Shown: positions 15,112 through 24,353 of the stretch, in pieces | Layout: each line of letters starts with the position of its first letter | Position numbering within the stretch: position 1 is the stretch's first letter | Origin: Paenibacillus humicus NBRC 102415 | GTDB lineage: Bacteria; Bacillota; Bacilli; Paenibacillales; Paenibacillaceae | DNA: 42,658 nucleotides | Reading direction: 5' to 3' | NCBI RefSeq assembly: GCF_004000905.1 | Contig: NZ_BIMD01000043.1 | Span: 1-42,658 of the forward strand | Made by a program: the position numbers and the translations under genes | Notes under the pieces: generated by a model | The model's input: only the letters and a program-made list of their open reading frames with translations | Databases searched by the model: none | Told to the model about the DNA's origin: nothing

Positions 15112-16943
15112 TAGGCCGGCTCCCCCTTCTCCTGCAGTCTCGGCACGAAGAACGTCACCGTCGTGCCGACATCAAGCTCCGACTCCAGAGCCATCGACCC
15201 GCCGTGCGCCTTGATAATTTCCCGGGCAATGGACAGGCCGAGCCCCGTGCCGCCCATTTCCCTCGAGCGGGCTTTGTCGACCCGGTAGAAACGGTCGAAT
15301 ATCCGGCTCAGATCCCGCTTCGGAATGCCGATTCCGGAGTCCTTGACGCTGACGGCGAGCATATCTCCCTCATGCTCGCGCGCCGCCAGCTCGATCCGGC
15401 CGCCCTCCAGCGTGTATTTGATCGCATTCGACATCAGATTGTCCAGCACCTGGTCGATCTGGTCGCGGTCCAGCACGGCGGTGTGCACGCCCGGCTCGAC
15501 GCGGACGACGGCGCGGATTCCCTTCTTGCGCATCTGGACGGAGAATCGGTCCGCGACCTCATCCAGCATGTCCGCGATTTCCGTCTCCCGGCGCCGCAGC
15601 GTCGACTGCTGGGAATCCAGCCGCGACAGATGGAGCAGATCGGAGACGAGCCGGATCATCCGCTCGGTCTCGTTGCGGATGACGCCGACAAAACGGCCGG
15701 CCAGCTCCGGCTCCGCAAGGGCGCCGTCATCAAGCGCCTCCGCATAGCTGCGGATCGTCGTCAGCGGCGTCCGCAGCTCATGGGACACATTCGCGACGAA
15801 TTCCCGCCGCGACTGGTCCAGCTTCTCCTGCTCGGTAATATCCTGGAGCAGCGCGATCGTCCCCGTAATGCCGCGGCCGCGCCGGTGGATCGGACTCAGC
15901 GTCACGCGCAGCACCCAGCGCTCCTCGCCGTCCGGCGACTCCTTCACGAGCACCGCGGCCAGTCCGCGCGACCTGCGCAGCGCTTCAAGCCGCTCCTGCG
16001 GCAGCTCCAGCAGCTCCGAGAGGCTGCAGCCTTCGCATGTATCGACGCCGAGCAGCTCGATCGCCCGCTGGTTGGACACCATGACCGTGCCGTACTCGTC
16101 CGCGGCGATGACGCCGTCGCTCATGTTCGAGAGGACGGACTGCAGCTTCTCGTTCTCCTCCTCGTTGACGGAGAGAGCTTCCCGCAGCCGATGCGTCATC
16201 TCGTTGAACGCCTCGCTGAGGCGGCCGATCTCGTCGTCGGCGAGCACCGGCACCTGCTGGTCGAAGCGTCCTTCCGCCACGGCCTCCGCCTGGCGGGTCA
16301 GCCCTTTGATCGGGCTGGTGATCGTATGCGCCAGCACGACGCCAAGCACGCCCGTAAGGCCGAGCGCAATCAGCGTGCCGGAGACGAAAATCCGGTTGAC
16401 GCGGTCGACCGTAGCGTTGACCTCGGTCATCTGAGCGACGATGTAGACCGCCCCGACGATCCGGTTGTCGGAGGATTTGATCGGCTGCGTGATGATCTTT
16501 TTGCGCACGTTGTCCTCGTCGAGGATGTCCTGCTCGTTGTCGGGAATGCCCTGCAGCGCCTGGCTGACCATCAGGGAAGTGTTTTTCTTCCCTATGTAGC
16601 CGCTGTAGGCATCCGACGCCGCCAGCACGCGGCCGCTGGCGTCGAGCACCTGCAGCTCCGAGCCGCTGCGGCTGAACAGGCTGTTGACGTATTCCGACAG
16701 GGACGAGGCTTCCTTGCCGCTGTCGGCGGGCGCGGCCAGGCTCTCCTCCGTCAGCTTGTCCGCCGCCAGCACGGCCAGAGCGCGCGCCTGATCGTTCAGG
16801 CTGTTCGTGAACGTCTCGGTCAGCGACGTCTTCACCGAGCTGACGAAATACACCGCGATCACCTGCATGGAGATCAGGATGAGCAGCATGTAGATCGCGA
16901 TCAGCTTGACCTGGATCGTGCTGAACCAGCGGCGCCCCTTCAT
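15111..16943 (-). CDS. walK: Sensor histidine kinase WalK (YycG)
   Basis: A 610-residue kinase. Membrane segments lie at about 14-35 and 184-206 and enclose an extracytoplasmic Cache-like domain. HAMP (about 207-260), PAS (about 265-370), HisKA with H388 in VANVSHELRTPL, and HATPase with N box LDNLMSNAIKYT and GLGLSIA follow. The layout and operon position are those of WalK, the kinase controlling peptidoglycan hydrolases and wall turnover. The gene starts one base inside the walR stop. The PAS domain carries a C-x-x-C pair (DTCEGCS, about 302-307), which is unusual for a B. subtilis-like WalK. Confidence 0.95.
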   Translation of the reverse strand: MKGRRWFSTIQVKLIAIYMLLILISMQVIAVYFVSSVKTSLTETFTNSLNDQARALAVLAADKLTEESLAAPADSGKEASSLSEYVNSLFSRSGSELQVLDASGRVLAASDAYSGYIGKKNTSLMVSQALQGIPDNEQDILDEDNVRKKIITQPIKSSDNRIVGAVYIVAQMTEVNATVDRVNRIFVSGTLIALGLTGVLGVVLAHTITSPIKGLTRQAEAVAEGRFDQQVPVLADDEIGRLSEAFNEMTHRLREALSVNEEENEKLQSVLSNMSDGVIAADEYGTVMVSNQRAIELLGVDTCEGCSLSELLELPQERLEALRRSRGLAAVLVKESPDGEERWVLRVTLSPIHRRGRGITGTIALLQDITEQEKLDQSRREFVANVSHELRTPLTTIRSYAEALDDGALAEPELAGRFVGVIRNETERMIRLVSDLLHLSRLDSQQSTLRRRETEIADMLDEVADRFSVQMRKKGIRAVVRVEPGVHTAVLDRDQIDQVLDNLMSNAIKYTLEGGRIELAAREHEGDMLAVSVKDSGIGIPKRDLSRIFDRFYRVDKARSREMGGTGLGLSIAREIIKAHGGSMALESELDVGTTVTFFVPRLQEKGEPA

Positions 16944-17701
16944 CAGCCGCCGAAGCCGCCGTGCTTCGGATTGCGCATGAGGTAGCCCAGTCCGCGGCGG
17001 GTCAGAATGTATTCCGGACGGCTCGGGTCATCCTCGATCTTCTCCCGGAGCCGGCGGATCGTCACATCCACGGTGCGGACGTCGCCGAAATACTCGAAGC
17101 CCCATACCGCCTGCAGCAGATGCTCGCGGGTCATGACCTTGCCGCTGTGGCGCGCGAGGTAATAGACCAGCTCATACTCCCGGTGCGTCAGATCGAGCGG
17201 CTGGCCGTCCTTGTAGACGACGTACATATCCGTATCGATGAACAGGTTGAACAGCTTCAAGCCCTGCTGCTCTTCCCCTCCTTCTTCCTTGCTTCCCGGA
17301 CTCGTCCCGGAGGAAGCCTCCTGGATTTTCTGCGTGCGACGCAGATGGGCCTTCACCCGCGCGAGCAGCTCGCGCGTCCCGAACGGCTTGGTCACATAGT
17401 CGTCCGCGCCAAGCTCAAGCCCGAGCACCTTGTCGATCTCCGTATCCTTCGCGGTCAGCATGATGATCGGCGTCTGCAGGCGCGTACGCACCTCGCGGCA
17501 TACATCCATGCCGTCCTTCACCGGCAGCATCAGATCCAGCAGAATCAGATCCGGCTGCTCCTCGAATGCCATGCGCACCGCTTCGCCGCCGTCAAAGGCG
17601 CAGATGACCTCGTAGCCTTCCTTCTCCAGGTTGAATTTCAATATATCCGCGATGGGACGCTCGTCGTCCACCACCAGTATTTTGCCGTGCATTCCCGTCA
17701 C
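16943..17701 (-). CDS. walR: Response regulator WalR (YycF)
   Basis: A 252-residue OmpR-family regulator. The receiver starts [20 protein letters not shown], the typical WalR opening, with D56 ([13 protein letters not shown]) as phospho-acceptor if the GTG at 17701 is used. An ATG at 17692 would shorten it by three residues; the AAGAGG site fits the GTG better. A Ser/Gly/Glu-rich linker (about 130-150) is longer than in Bacillus. The winged helix includes [23 protein letters not shown]. It activates and represses wall-hydrolase genes under essential control of WalK. First gene of walR-walK-yycH-yycI. Confidence 0.96.
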   Translation of the reverse strand: MTGMHGKILVVDDERPIADILKFNLEKEGYEVICAFDGGEAVRMAFEEQPDLILLDLMLPVKDGMDVCREVRTRLQTPIIMLTAKDTEIDKVLGLELGADDYVTKPFGTRELLARVKAHLRRTQKIQEASSGTSPGSKEEGGEEQQGLKLFNLFIDTDMYVVYKDGQPLDLTHREYELVYYLARHSGKVMTREHLLQAVWGFEYFGDVRTVDVTIRRLREKIEDDPSRPEYILTRRGLGYLMRNPKHGGFGG

Positions 17702-17760
17702 CGCCTGCCTCTTGGACTGTTGATTCCGTTACCTTCTAGTTTACCATAAAAGAGCACGGG
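17702..17760 (-). promoter_or_regulatory. Probable walR promoter region
   Basis: On the minus strand TGGTAAACT gives an extended -10 (TAAACT). It overlaps a direct repeat, GGTAAACTAGAAGGTAAC (around 17745-17728), of two GGTAA units twelve bases apart. The repeat recalls a WalR site but lacks the first T of TGTWA, so autoregulation is only possible. Confidence 0.35.
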
Positions 17761-17791
17761 CACGCCTTGCATGGCCGTCTCGTCCGCAACG

Positions 17792-17829
17792 AAAAACACC
17801 CGGACAACCCTTGCGGGCATCCGGATGCT
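17792..17829 (-). terminator. Intrinsic terminator of the M23 endopeptidase gene
   Basis: On the minus strand an imperfect stem, CATCCGGATGCCC with GGGTTGTCCGGGTG, is followed by TTTTTC. It lies about ten bases after the stop at 17838 and separates the endopeptidase from walR. Confidence 0.75.
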
Positions 17830-17837
17830 GTAGCTTG

Positions 17838-19301
17838 TTATAAGAATTTGAGCGGATTTTGCAGCGCTCCGTTCTTGTAGATCTCGAAATGCAGATGAGT
17901 GCCGAAGGAATGGCCCGTATTGCCCATGACCCCGATGGCCTGGCCGCGGTCGACGACCTGGCCGGTGCGCACCGACAGCTTGCTCATATGTCCGTACAGC
18001 GTCTTGTAGCCGTTGCGGTGATTGATGATGATGGCATTGCCGTATCCGCTCTTCTGGCCCGCGAATTCGATGTACCCCTCGTCCGCCGCCTTGATCGTGC
18101 TGCCGCCGACGAGGTCGATGCCCTTGTGCAGCTTGCCCCAGCGGGTGCCGTACGTGCTCGTGATGCGATGGCCCGATACCGGCCAGATGAAGTCCCCGCT
18201 TCCTTCCCCGACGACGACCTTCGTGCCGCGCACGACGATTTTCGGAACGGATTTTCGGATGACGTCGATGCTGACGAGATCCTCGCTCATCTTGTAGCCG
18301 TTCTGCTTGACGACCGAATAGGTGAGCCGCTTGGAGCCCGGCTGTCCCTGCTGGATGACCTTCGACTCGCCGGCTTTCATCGTCGCTTTTTTCTGGATGA
18401 TCACCTGCGGCTCGGTCGTAATGATCTCCGACTGGCTTTCCGTCGTGACCACGTTGATCGCCGGCTTTTTGACCGTCAGGTCCAGGATGTCGCCGGCCTT
18501 GATCATATCGTCTTCGATCGTCGGGTTGTTCTGATAGATGACTTCCTTGGAAATGCCGAACTTGGACGCGATGCAGCCGACGCAGTCGCCCTTGAGCACC
18601 GTATACTTCGTGTCGGTCGATGTGCCGCTCGTCAGAATGCGCTGCAGCTGGTCCTGGCCGAGGATCTCGGAAGGATCCAGCTCCGCCGCCTCATCCACCG
18701 TCACGTCCTCGGCGAATTTGACGCCGCTGATGCCGTTGGCAGGCGCGGCGGCCTTCGTCGAAGCCGACAGAGTCATGACCTTGAGGGCGCTCTTCATCCG
18801 CTGAGGAGGCGCGTATTTCCTTTGCAGCTGATCCAGCACGGTTCTGGCCGTCTCCTCGTTCTTCACGATTCCGATGACTTTGCCGTCCACCTTGACCGCC
18901 GCTCCCGTCGCCGTCGCCGTGAAGCCCTCCGCCAGCTTGTCCAAGGTCGCTTCGCTATCGGGCTTCCCCTTGTATTCCCGGACCTTCTCGTAGGAAATCG
19001 TTCCCGTATGCAGCGTCATGGTCAGGTTGGGATGCGACTCTGCGGTTTCCCGCTCCTTCTTCTTGACCATCGCGGCCACCGTGGACGGCTTGTCTACCGT
19101 CCCTACCGGCTTGCCGTCCAGAAGAACCTGGTAATATTCGTTCGTATGGGTGTTGACGTAATGGGAATAGCCCCAATAGGAGCCTCCTGCCAAAACGGCG
19201 AGCAGAAGCGCCGCCGCTCCGATCCAGCCCCATTTTTTTCGCGTTGGCCCCGGTGCGGGCCTCATATCCTTAAGCGGTTCTTGTTGGTTGTAAGCAATCA
19301 C
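17838..19301 (-). CDS. Membrane-anchored M23 peptidoglycan endopeptidase with LysM and G5 domains
   Basis: A 487-residue protein from GTG 19301 (AAGGAG eight bases upstream). A cytoplasmic tail, a membrane segment (about 26-44), an N-terminal extracytoplasmic region, a LysM-like domain (about 233-278), a G5 domain (about 282-358) and an M23 metallopeptidase domain (about 370-487) follow. Zinc ligands are H392/D396 (HKGIDL) and H471 of HLHFE, with H438 and H469 assisting catalysis. The LysM carries a CVGC motif (C240, C243). It cleaves stem-peptide crosslinks in the wall. Placed just upstream of walR, it is a natural target of WalRK, but no convincing site was found. Confidence 0.93.
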   Translation of the reverse strand: MIAYNQQEPLKDMRPAPGPTRKKWGWIGAAALLLAVLAGGSYWGYSHYVNTHTNEYYQVLLDGKPVGTVDKPSTVAAMVKKKERETAESHPNLTMTLHTGTISYEKVREYKGKPDSEATLDKLAEGFTATATGAAVKVDGKVIGIVKNEETARTVLDQLQRKYAPPQRMKSALKVMTLSASTKAAAPANGISGVKFAEDVTVDEAAELDPSEILGQDQLQRILTSGTSTDTKYTVLKGDCVGCIASKFGISKEVIYQNNPTIEDDMIKAGDILDLTVKKPAINVVTTESQSEIITTEPQVIIQKKATMKAGESKVIQQGQPGSKRLTYSVVKQNGYKMSEDLVSIDVIRKSVPKIVVRGTKVVVGEGSGDFIWPVSGHRITSTYGTRWGKLHKGIDLVGGSTIKAADEGYIEFAGQKSGYGNAIIINHRNGYKTLYGHMSKLSVRTGQVVDRGQAIGVMGNTGHSFGTHLHFEIYKNGALQNPLKFL

Positions 19302-19747
19302 TACCGTGTCTCCTTCTTCGCATGCTCGATTGCATTTGCTTTTTTGGTCCTATGTATCTCGCCAGGTCCCGGGCAACTATGCCGCTGGGCTGAACGAGCA
19401 AGGAATCAGCAAGGGAATCGGCTTGATCAGTCAAGCAATACGGCTTCCGCCCCTAAAGGGCGCACATGCAGAGCAATCCGAACCTCTTTGCTCGGCTCCG
19501 ATGGTCGAATCGAATGAAGTCAAAAAAAGACGAATGCTCCGATTGGAGAATTCGCCTTTAACTTTACCATAGGTTCATTTTAACGGACAACCGAGGCTTG
19601 GACGGTGCGAGATTAAGATTTTTTCAGAATGGCCGGCATCTTTCGGCAACAGGCGGCAGGACGCCGTTTAACCGCGGACACAATTTCGCCACTCGAATCA
19701 TAACCAGTATGGTCGAGTAACACTTTGAACCACCGCTAGGATTCAAT
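19302..19747. other. Long leader/spacer upstream of the M23 gene
   Basis: 446 bases with no supported gene. The part nearest the M23 gene contains strong potential RNA structure on the minus strand, including a perfect hairpin GCTTGACTGATCAAGC (19440-19425). A terminator for the gene to the right is at 19522-19558. A riboswitch was considered but the conserved c-di-AMP (ydaO) core sequences were not found. Confidence 0.5.
19522..19558 (-). terminator. Intrinsic terminator downstream of the low-complexity protein gene
   Basis: On the minus strand GGCGAATTCTCC pairs with GGAGCATTCGTC (one mismatch) around a four-base loop, followed by seven T. It lies about 190 bases beyond the stop at 19748. 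Confidence 0.8.
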
Positions 19748-20596
19748 TCATATATTTTGCGGCTGGCCCGACGCTCCTCCTGCGTCATCGGAACCGGGAT
19801 CGGCCGACGGCTGCGCCTGAGGAGATGCTGCGGAAGAACGATCCGTCGAGGGAGAGGGGGAGGCCGCAGCGGAGGGAGCCCCGGCAGAAAAATCCGGTGC
19901 GGATGCTCCACTGCCCAAGCTTCCAGATCCTCCGTCTCCTCCCGCTGCGGAGCTTCGCGGCATTCCGCTTCCCCCGGAAGCTCCGCTGCCCGCAGGAGGC
20001 ATTCCGGACTCGCCGCCTCCACTGGCGGCGGGCGACCCGCTGCCCGCCTCCCAGGACGGGCTGGAGCCGTCGTTCGCGGCATCGCTTCCGCCCGCAGCCG
20101 GGGCCGTTCCGCCCTCGGCTTCGCCTCCCATGCTGCCGTTGCCGGCCCCGGCTGCCGGTATCCAGTCGCCGGAACCGACGGCCTCGTCCGCGCTCCCGCT
20201 GCCTGCTGCCGGCCCGTTCCCGCTGCCATCCGCTCCAGAGCCGATACCGGACGAATCACGATCGGCATGTCCGCTGTCCGGCCTATCTCCGCCGCCTTCA
20301 TTCGATGTTCCGGACGGAACGGCCCCCTGGTCTTCGCCGGAGTTGTCCGCAGGCGGCGAATCCAGCGGCGCTGTCACAGGAGCCGATGCCCCTGCGGGCT
20401 TGTCCGCTCCCCAGAGCATGCCCCAGACGCCGGACATGGACAGAGGCTGCACCTGGACGGGGACATGGAATTGCTTGAGCAGCGTCTCGACATAGCTCGT
20501 CACGATGTATCCCGTCGTCCACAGCGTCAAAAAGCTGGCCAGCAGCGCGGTCGCTGCCGTCTTGCCCAGCCAGACCGCAATCTTTTTATAGTTCAT
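19748..20596 (-). CDS. Membrane-anchored low-complexity protein of unknown function
   Basis: 282 residues. The first 70 look folded and conserved: MNYKKIAVWLGKTAATALLA, a membrane segment (about 10-32), then SYVETLLKQFHVPVQVQPLS and GVWGMLWGAD. The rest (about 75-282) is almost only Gly, Ser, Ala, Pro, Asp and Glu with no hydrophobic core, thus disordered. GGGAGGA precedes the ATG. Such a short anchored protein is often found between purA and the M23 gene in this group; function unknown. The long disordered tail may act as an extracellular spacer in the wall. Single gene. Confidence 0.75.
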   Translation of the reverse strand: MNYKKIAVWLGKTAATALLASFLTLWTTGYIVTSYVETLLKQFHVPVQVQPLSMSGVWGMLWGADKPAGASAPVTAPLDSPPADNSGEDQGAVPSGTSNEGGGDRPDSGHADRDSSGIGSGADGSGNGPAAGSGSADEAVGSGDWIPAAGAGNGSMGGEAEGGTAPAAGGSDAANDGSSPSWEAGSGSPAASGGGESGMPPAGSGASGGSGMPRSSAAGGDGGSGSLGSGASAPDFSAGAPSAAASPSPSTDRSSAASPQAQPSADPGSDDAGGASGQPQNI

Positions 20597-20728
20597 TTAT
20601 GATTCCTCCCTCGACAGAACGGCTATGTTCTACCAGTATGGGCATATTCGGGAGAGGGCATTCACTAGAGTGGAAGAGAACCGACCCGGTTTCACAACGG
20701 TCGGAGGTCCTTCCGTTGAGCAGTCAAC

Positions 20729-20772
20729 AAAAAAACACGCAGCTCCGGCTTAGCCGGACAGCTGCGTGCTCG
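20729..20772 (-). terminator. Intrinsic terminator of purA
   Basis: On the minus strand a near-perfect 17-base stem (arm beginning GCACGCAGCTGTCCGGC) with a three-base loop is followed by TTTTTTTG, six bases after the purA stop. Confidence 0.92.
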
Positions 20773-20777
20773 TCTTC

Positions 20778-22079
<1,302 letters not shown>

Positions 22080-22190
22080 TTACTGCCTGAATTTACTGTC
22101 TTATGCTTCGCCGCGGAACATGCTCTCATGCAGGCGCTTTCGCACGTTACTACGTGCAAGCAGCTGGGCGGCGAAAAAAGCAGCAAACCC

Positions 22191-22219
22191 AGTGTACCAG
22201 CCCTGCCATGGGATGTCAA
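22191..22219 (-). promoter_or_regulatory. purA promoter
   Basis: On the minus strand TTGACA (22219-22214), 17-base spacer, TACACT (22196-22191): a near-consensus sigma-A promoter about 120 bases before the purA start. PurR boxes lie directly upstream. Confidence 0.88.
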
Positions 22220-22220
22220 C

Positions 22221-22268
22221 AAATAAGGCGAACGATACCATTGCAGTTTCGTTTAATGTTCGGATTTA
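22221..22268. promoter_or_regulatory. Pair of inverted PurR boxes upstream of purA
   Basis: AAATAAGGCGAACGATA (22221-22237, plus strand) and, facing it, TAAATCCGAACATTAAA (22268-22252, minus strand) each contain the PurBox core CGAA in an A/T-rich setting. The second is a very good match to the Bacillus PurBox. The two are inverted and spaced as in PurR-controlled promoters, where PRPP relieves repression. They adjoin the -35 of purA. Confidence 0.75.
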
Positions 22269-22312
22269 GAGGGCATTCCTGCTTTGCCTCAAAGCATTTT
22301 GCATCACAGAGA

Positions 22313-22337
22313 TGCCGGGGTCGGATCGACCCCGGCA
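22313..22337. repeat. Perfect GC-rich palindrome between dnaB terminator and purA promoter
   Basis: Two perfect eleven-base arms (TGCCGGGGTCG and its complement) around three bases. No T run follows on either strand, so it is not a standard terminator. It may be a backup transcription stop or a protein site. Confidence 0.6.
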
Positions 22338-22448
22338 CAATTCCGAAGATCAGGTCAGATGCAGGCAGCGGGCTGAGCCATTTTCCGTATTGGACCATCT
22401 AGAATCTTTAATACGGCACAAAAACTCTACGGCTTCTTGCCCGATATG

Positions 22449-22503
22449 AAAAAAAATCCGGACCCCCATGCGTCCTGTGCAAGCAACGCCGGTTATCCGG
22501 AAG
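22449..22503 (-). terminator. Probable terminator of dnaB
   Basis: On the minus strand TCCGGATAACC and GGGGTCCGGA bracket a long loop and are followed by TTTTTTTTC, about 30 bases after the dnaB stop. The stem is modest but the T run is long. Confidence 0.6.
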
Positions 22504-22531
22504 GTTTAATCACCTGATCGAACCCGCAAGC

Positions 22532-23887
22532 CTATGACGCTGGCTCGTGGGTTCGATCTAAGCTGACAAATTTATTGAAATTTTTCAAGAAAGCAAGCTC
22601 CACCGTACCGACCGGGCCGTTACGCTGCTTGGCGATGATGATCTCGATGATGTTCTTTTTCTCGGTTTCCTTGTCATAGTAATCATCCCGGTACAGGAAC
22701 GCGACGATATCGGCATCCTGCTCGATCGATCCGGATTCCCGCAAGTCGCTCATCATCGGTCGCTTGTCCTGCCGCTGCTCGACGCCCCGGCTGAGCTGGG
22801 ACAGGGCGATGACGGGAACCTCGAGCTCCCTCGCGATCTGCTTGAGCGTACGCGAGATCTCCGATACCTCCTGCTGGCGGTTCTCGCCGGACTTGCCGCG
22901 GCCCTGGATCAGCTGCAGGTAGTCGATCAGAATCATCCCGAGGTTGCGCTCCTTCTTGAGGCGGCGGCATTTGGCCCGGATATCGCTGACGGTGATGCCC
23001 GGCGTGTCGTCGATATAGATTTCCGCCTCGGACAGCGCTCCGATCGCCATCGTGAGCTTCTCCCAATCGTCGCCTTCGAGGAAGCCTGTCCGCATGCGGC
23101 CGGCGTCGACATTGGATTCTGCGCACACCATACGCTGGACGAGCTGGGCCGCGCTCATCTCGAGGCTGAAGATGGCGACCGTCTCACGCGAGCGAACCCC
23201 TACGTTCTGGGCGATATTCAGCGCGAAGGCCGTCTTGCCGACCGAAGGGCGCGCCGCTACGATAATAAGGTCGTTGCGCTGGAAGCCGCTCGTCATCTTG
23301 TCGAGATCGACAAAACCCGATGGAATACCGGTGGAACCGCCTTTGTTCGTATACAGAAACTCTACGCGTTCAAATACTTCCATCAGAACGTCGCGGATGG
23401 AGACGAAGCCGCTGCTGGAGCGCCGGTTGGCGATCTCCATGATGCGCGACTCCGCCTCGCTCAGCATGAGTCCGATATCGTCGGAAGCTCCATAGCCGTC
23501 GGAGACGATCGTAGTCGCCGTCCGGATCAGACGCCGCAGCATCGATTTTTCTTCGACGATCTGGGCGTAGTACTCCACGTTGGCGGCGGTCGGAACGACC
23601 GTGGCCAGCTTGGCCAAATAGCTGACGCCCCCGACCTCGTCGAGCTGCTGGCGGTCGCTGAGATACGCCGTCAGCGTGACGAGGTCGATCGGCTGGTTGT
23701 TCTCGCCCAGCTCGATCATCGCTTCGAACACGATCTGATGCTGGTTCAGGTAGAAGTCTTCGGGACGGATTTTCTCCATCGCCGTGATCAGAGCTTCCGC
23801 CTGCAGCAGGACGGCGCCAAGCACCGCCTGCTCGGCTTCCGTATTCTGCGGGGGAACCCGGTCAAACATCAATCCGTCCTGGCTCAT
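22532..23887 (-). CDS. dnaB: Replicative DNA helicase
   Basis: A 451-residue hexameric helicase (DnaC in Bacillus naming). The N-terminal domain (about 1-150) begins VPPQNTEAEQAVLGAVL. The RecA-like domain has Walker A ARPSVGKT with K218, Walker B MILIDYLQLI, and SRTLKQIARELEVPVIALSQLSRGVE. It unwinds DNA ahead of the fork and interacts with primase. GGAGGG stands nine bases before the ATG. Last gene of the DUF2232-gdpP-rplI-dnaB operon, 19 bases after rplI. Confidence 0.98.
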   Translation of the reverse strand: MSQDGLMFDRVPPQNTEAEQAVLGAVLLQAEALITAMEKIRPEDFYLNQHQIVFEAMIELGENNQPIDLVTLTAYLSDRQQLDEVGGVSYLAKLATVVPTAANVEYYAQIVEEKSMLRRLIRTATTIVSDGYGASDDIGLMLSEAESRIMEIANRRSSSGFVSIRDVLMEVFERVEFLYTNKGGSTGIPSGFVDLDKMTSGFQRNDLIIVAARPSVGKTAFALNIAQNVGVRSRETVAIFSLEMSAAQLVQRMVCAESNVDAGRMRTGFLEGDDWEKLTMAIGALSEAEIYIDDTPGITVSDIRAKCRRLKKERNLGMILIDYLQLIQGRGKSGENRQQEVSEISRTLKQIARELEVPVIALSQLSRGVEQRQDKRPMMSDLRESGSIEQDADIVAFLYRDDYYDKETEKKNIIEIIIAKQRNGPVGTVELAFLKNFNKFVSLDRTHEPAS

Positions 23888-23906
23888 CCCCGTAGTCCCT
23901 CCGTTC

Positions 23907-24353
23907 TCATTCTTCCGCCGCCTGCACCTTCAGCTTGCCCTTCACCTGAGGGTGCAGCTTGACGTCCAGATTGCTGAACCCGAGCGCGCGGATCGGCTCC
24001 TGGAGCTCGATCTTGCGCTTGTCGATCTTGATGCCTTCCTGCTTCTCCAGCGCTTCGGCGATCTGCTTCGTCGTGATGGCTCCGAACAGGCGGCCGCCTT
24101 CTCCGGCTTTGGTCCGTACAACGATCGTCAGCGTTTCGAGCTTCGCGGCCAGCGCCTCGGCATCCGCCTTCTCCTGGGCCTTGCGCTTGTCCTCCGAAGC
24201 CTTCTGCATCTCCAGGTTCTTGATGTTGCCTGCTTCAGCCGGCTTTACGAGCCCTTTCGGGAGCAGGAAATTGCGTACGTAGCCTTCCGACACTTCCTTG
24301 ATTTCGCCGCGCTTGCCTTGGCCTTTTACGTCCTGCAGGAATATGACTTTCAT
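23907..24353 (-). CDS. rplI: 50S ribosomal protein L9
   Basis: 148 residues with the L9 signature [21 protein letters not shown] and [11 protein letters not shown] at the N-terminal rRNA-binding domain, a long connecting helix (about 45-75) rich in Lys/Glu/Ala, and the C-terminal domain. The ATG overlaps the gdpP stop by four bases (ATGA), so it is coupled to gdpP. Confidence 0.98.
   Translation of the reverse strand: MKVIFLQDVKGQGKRGEIKEVSEGYVRNFLLPKGLVKPAEAGNIKNLEMQKASEDKRKAQEKADAEALAAKLETLTIVVRTKAGEGGRLFGAITTKQIAEALEKQEGIKIDKRKIELQEPIRALGFSNLDVKLHPQVKGKLKVQAAEE

Noticed and set aside
15093-16985. 630-residue plus-strand frame opposite walK
   Set aside because: Arg/His/Leu-rich translation typical of an antisense frame in GC-rich DNA; walK on the other strand is certain.
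17859-19517. 552-residue plus-strand frame opposite the M23 gene
   Set aside because: Shadow of a well-supported gene; composition is not protein-like and no ribosome site precedes it.
19302-19520. c-di-AMP (ydaO) riboswitch upstream of the M23 gene
   Set aside because: Gene context fits, but the conserved GGAACC, GGGGU-AAUC and CAGCUAAC core segments are not present on either strand.
22520-22560. tRNA-like GGGTTCGATC near the dnaB end
   Set aside because: The sequence is the coding end and stop of dnaB. There are no acceptor, D or anticodon arms around it.
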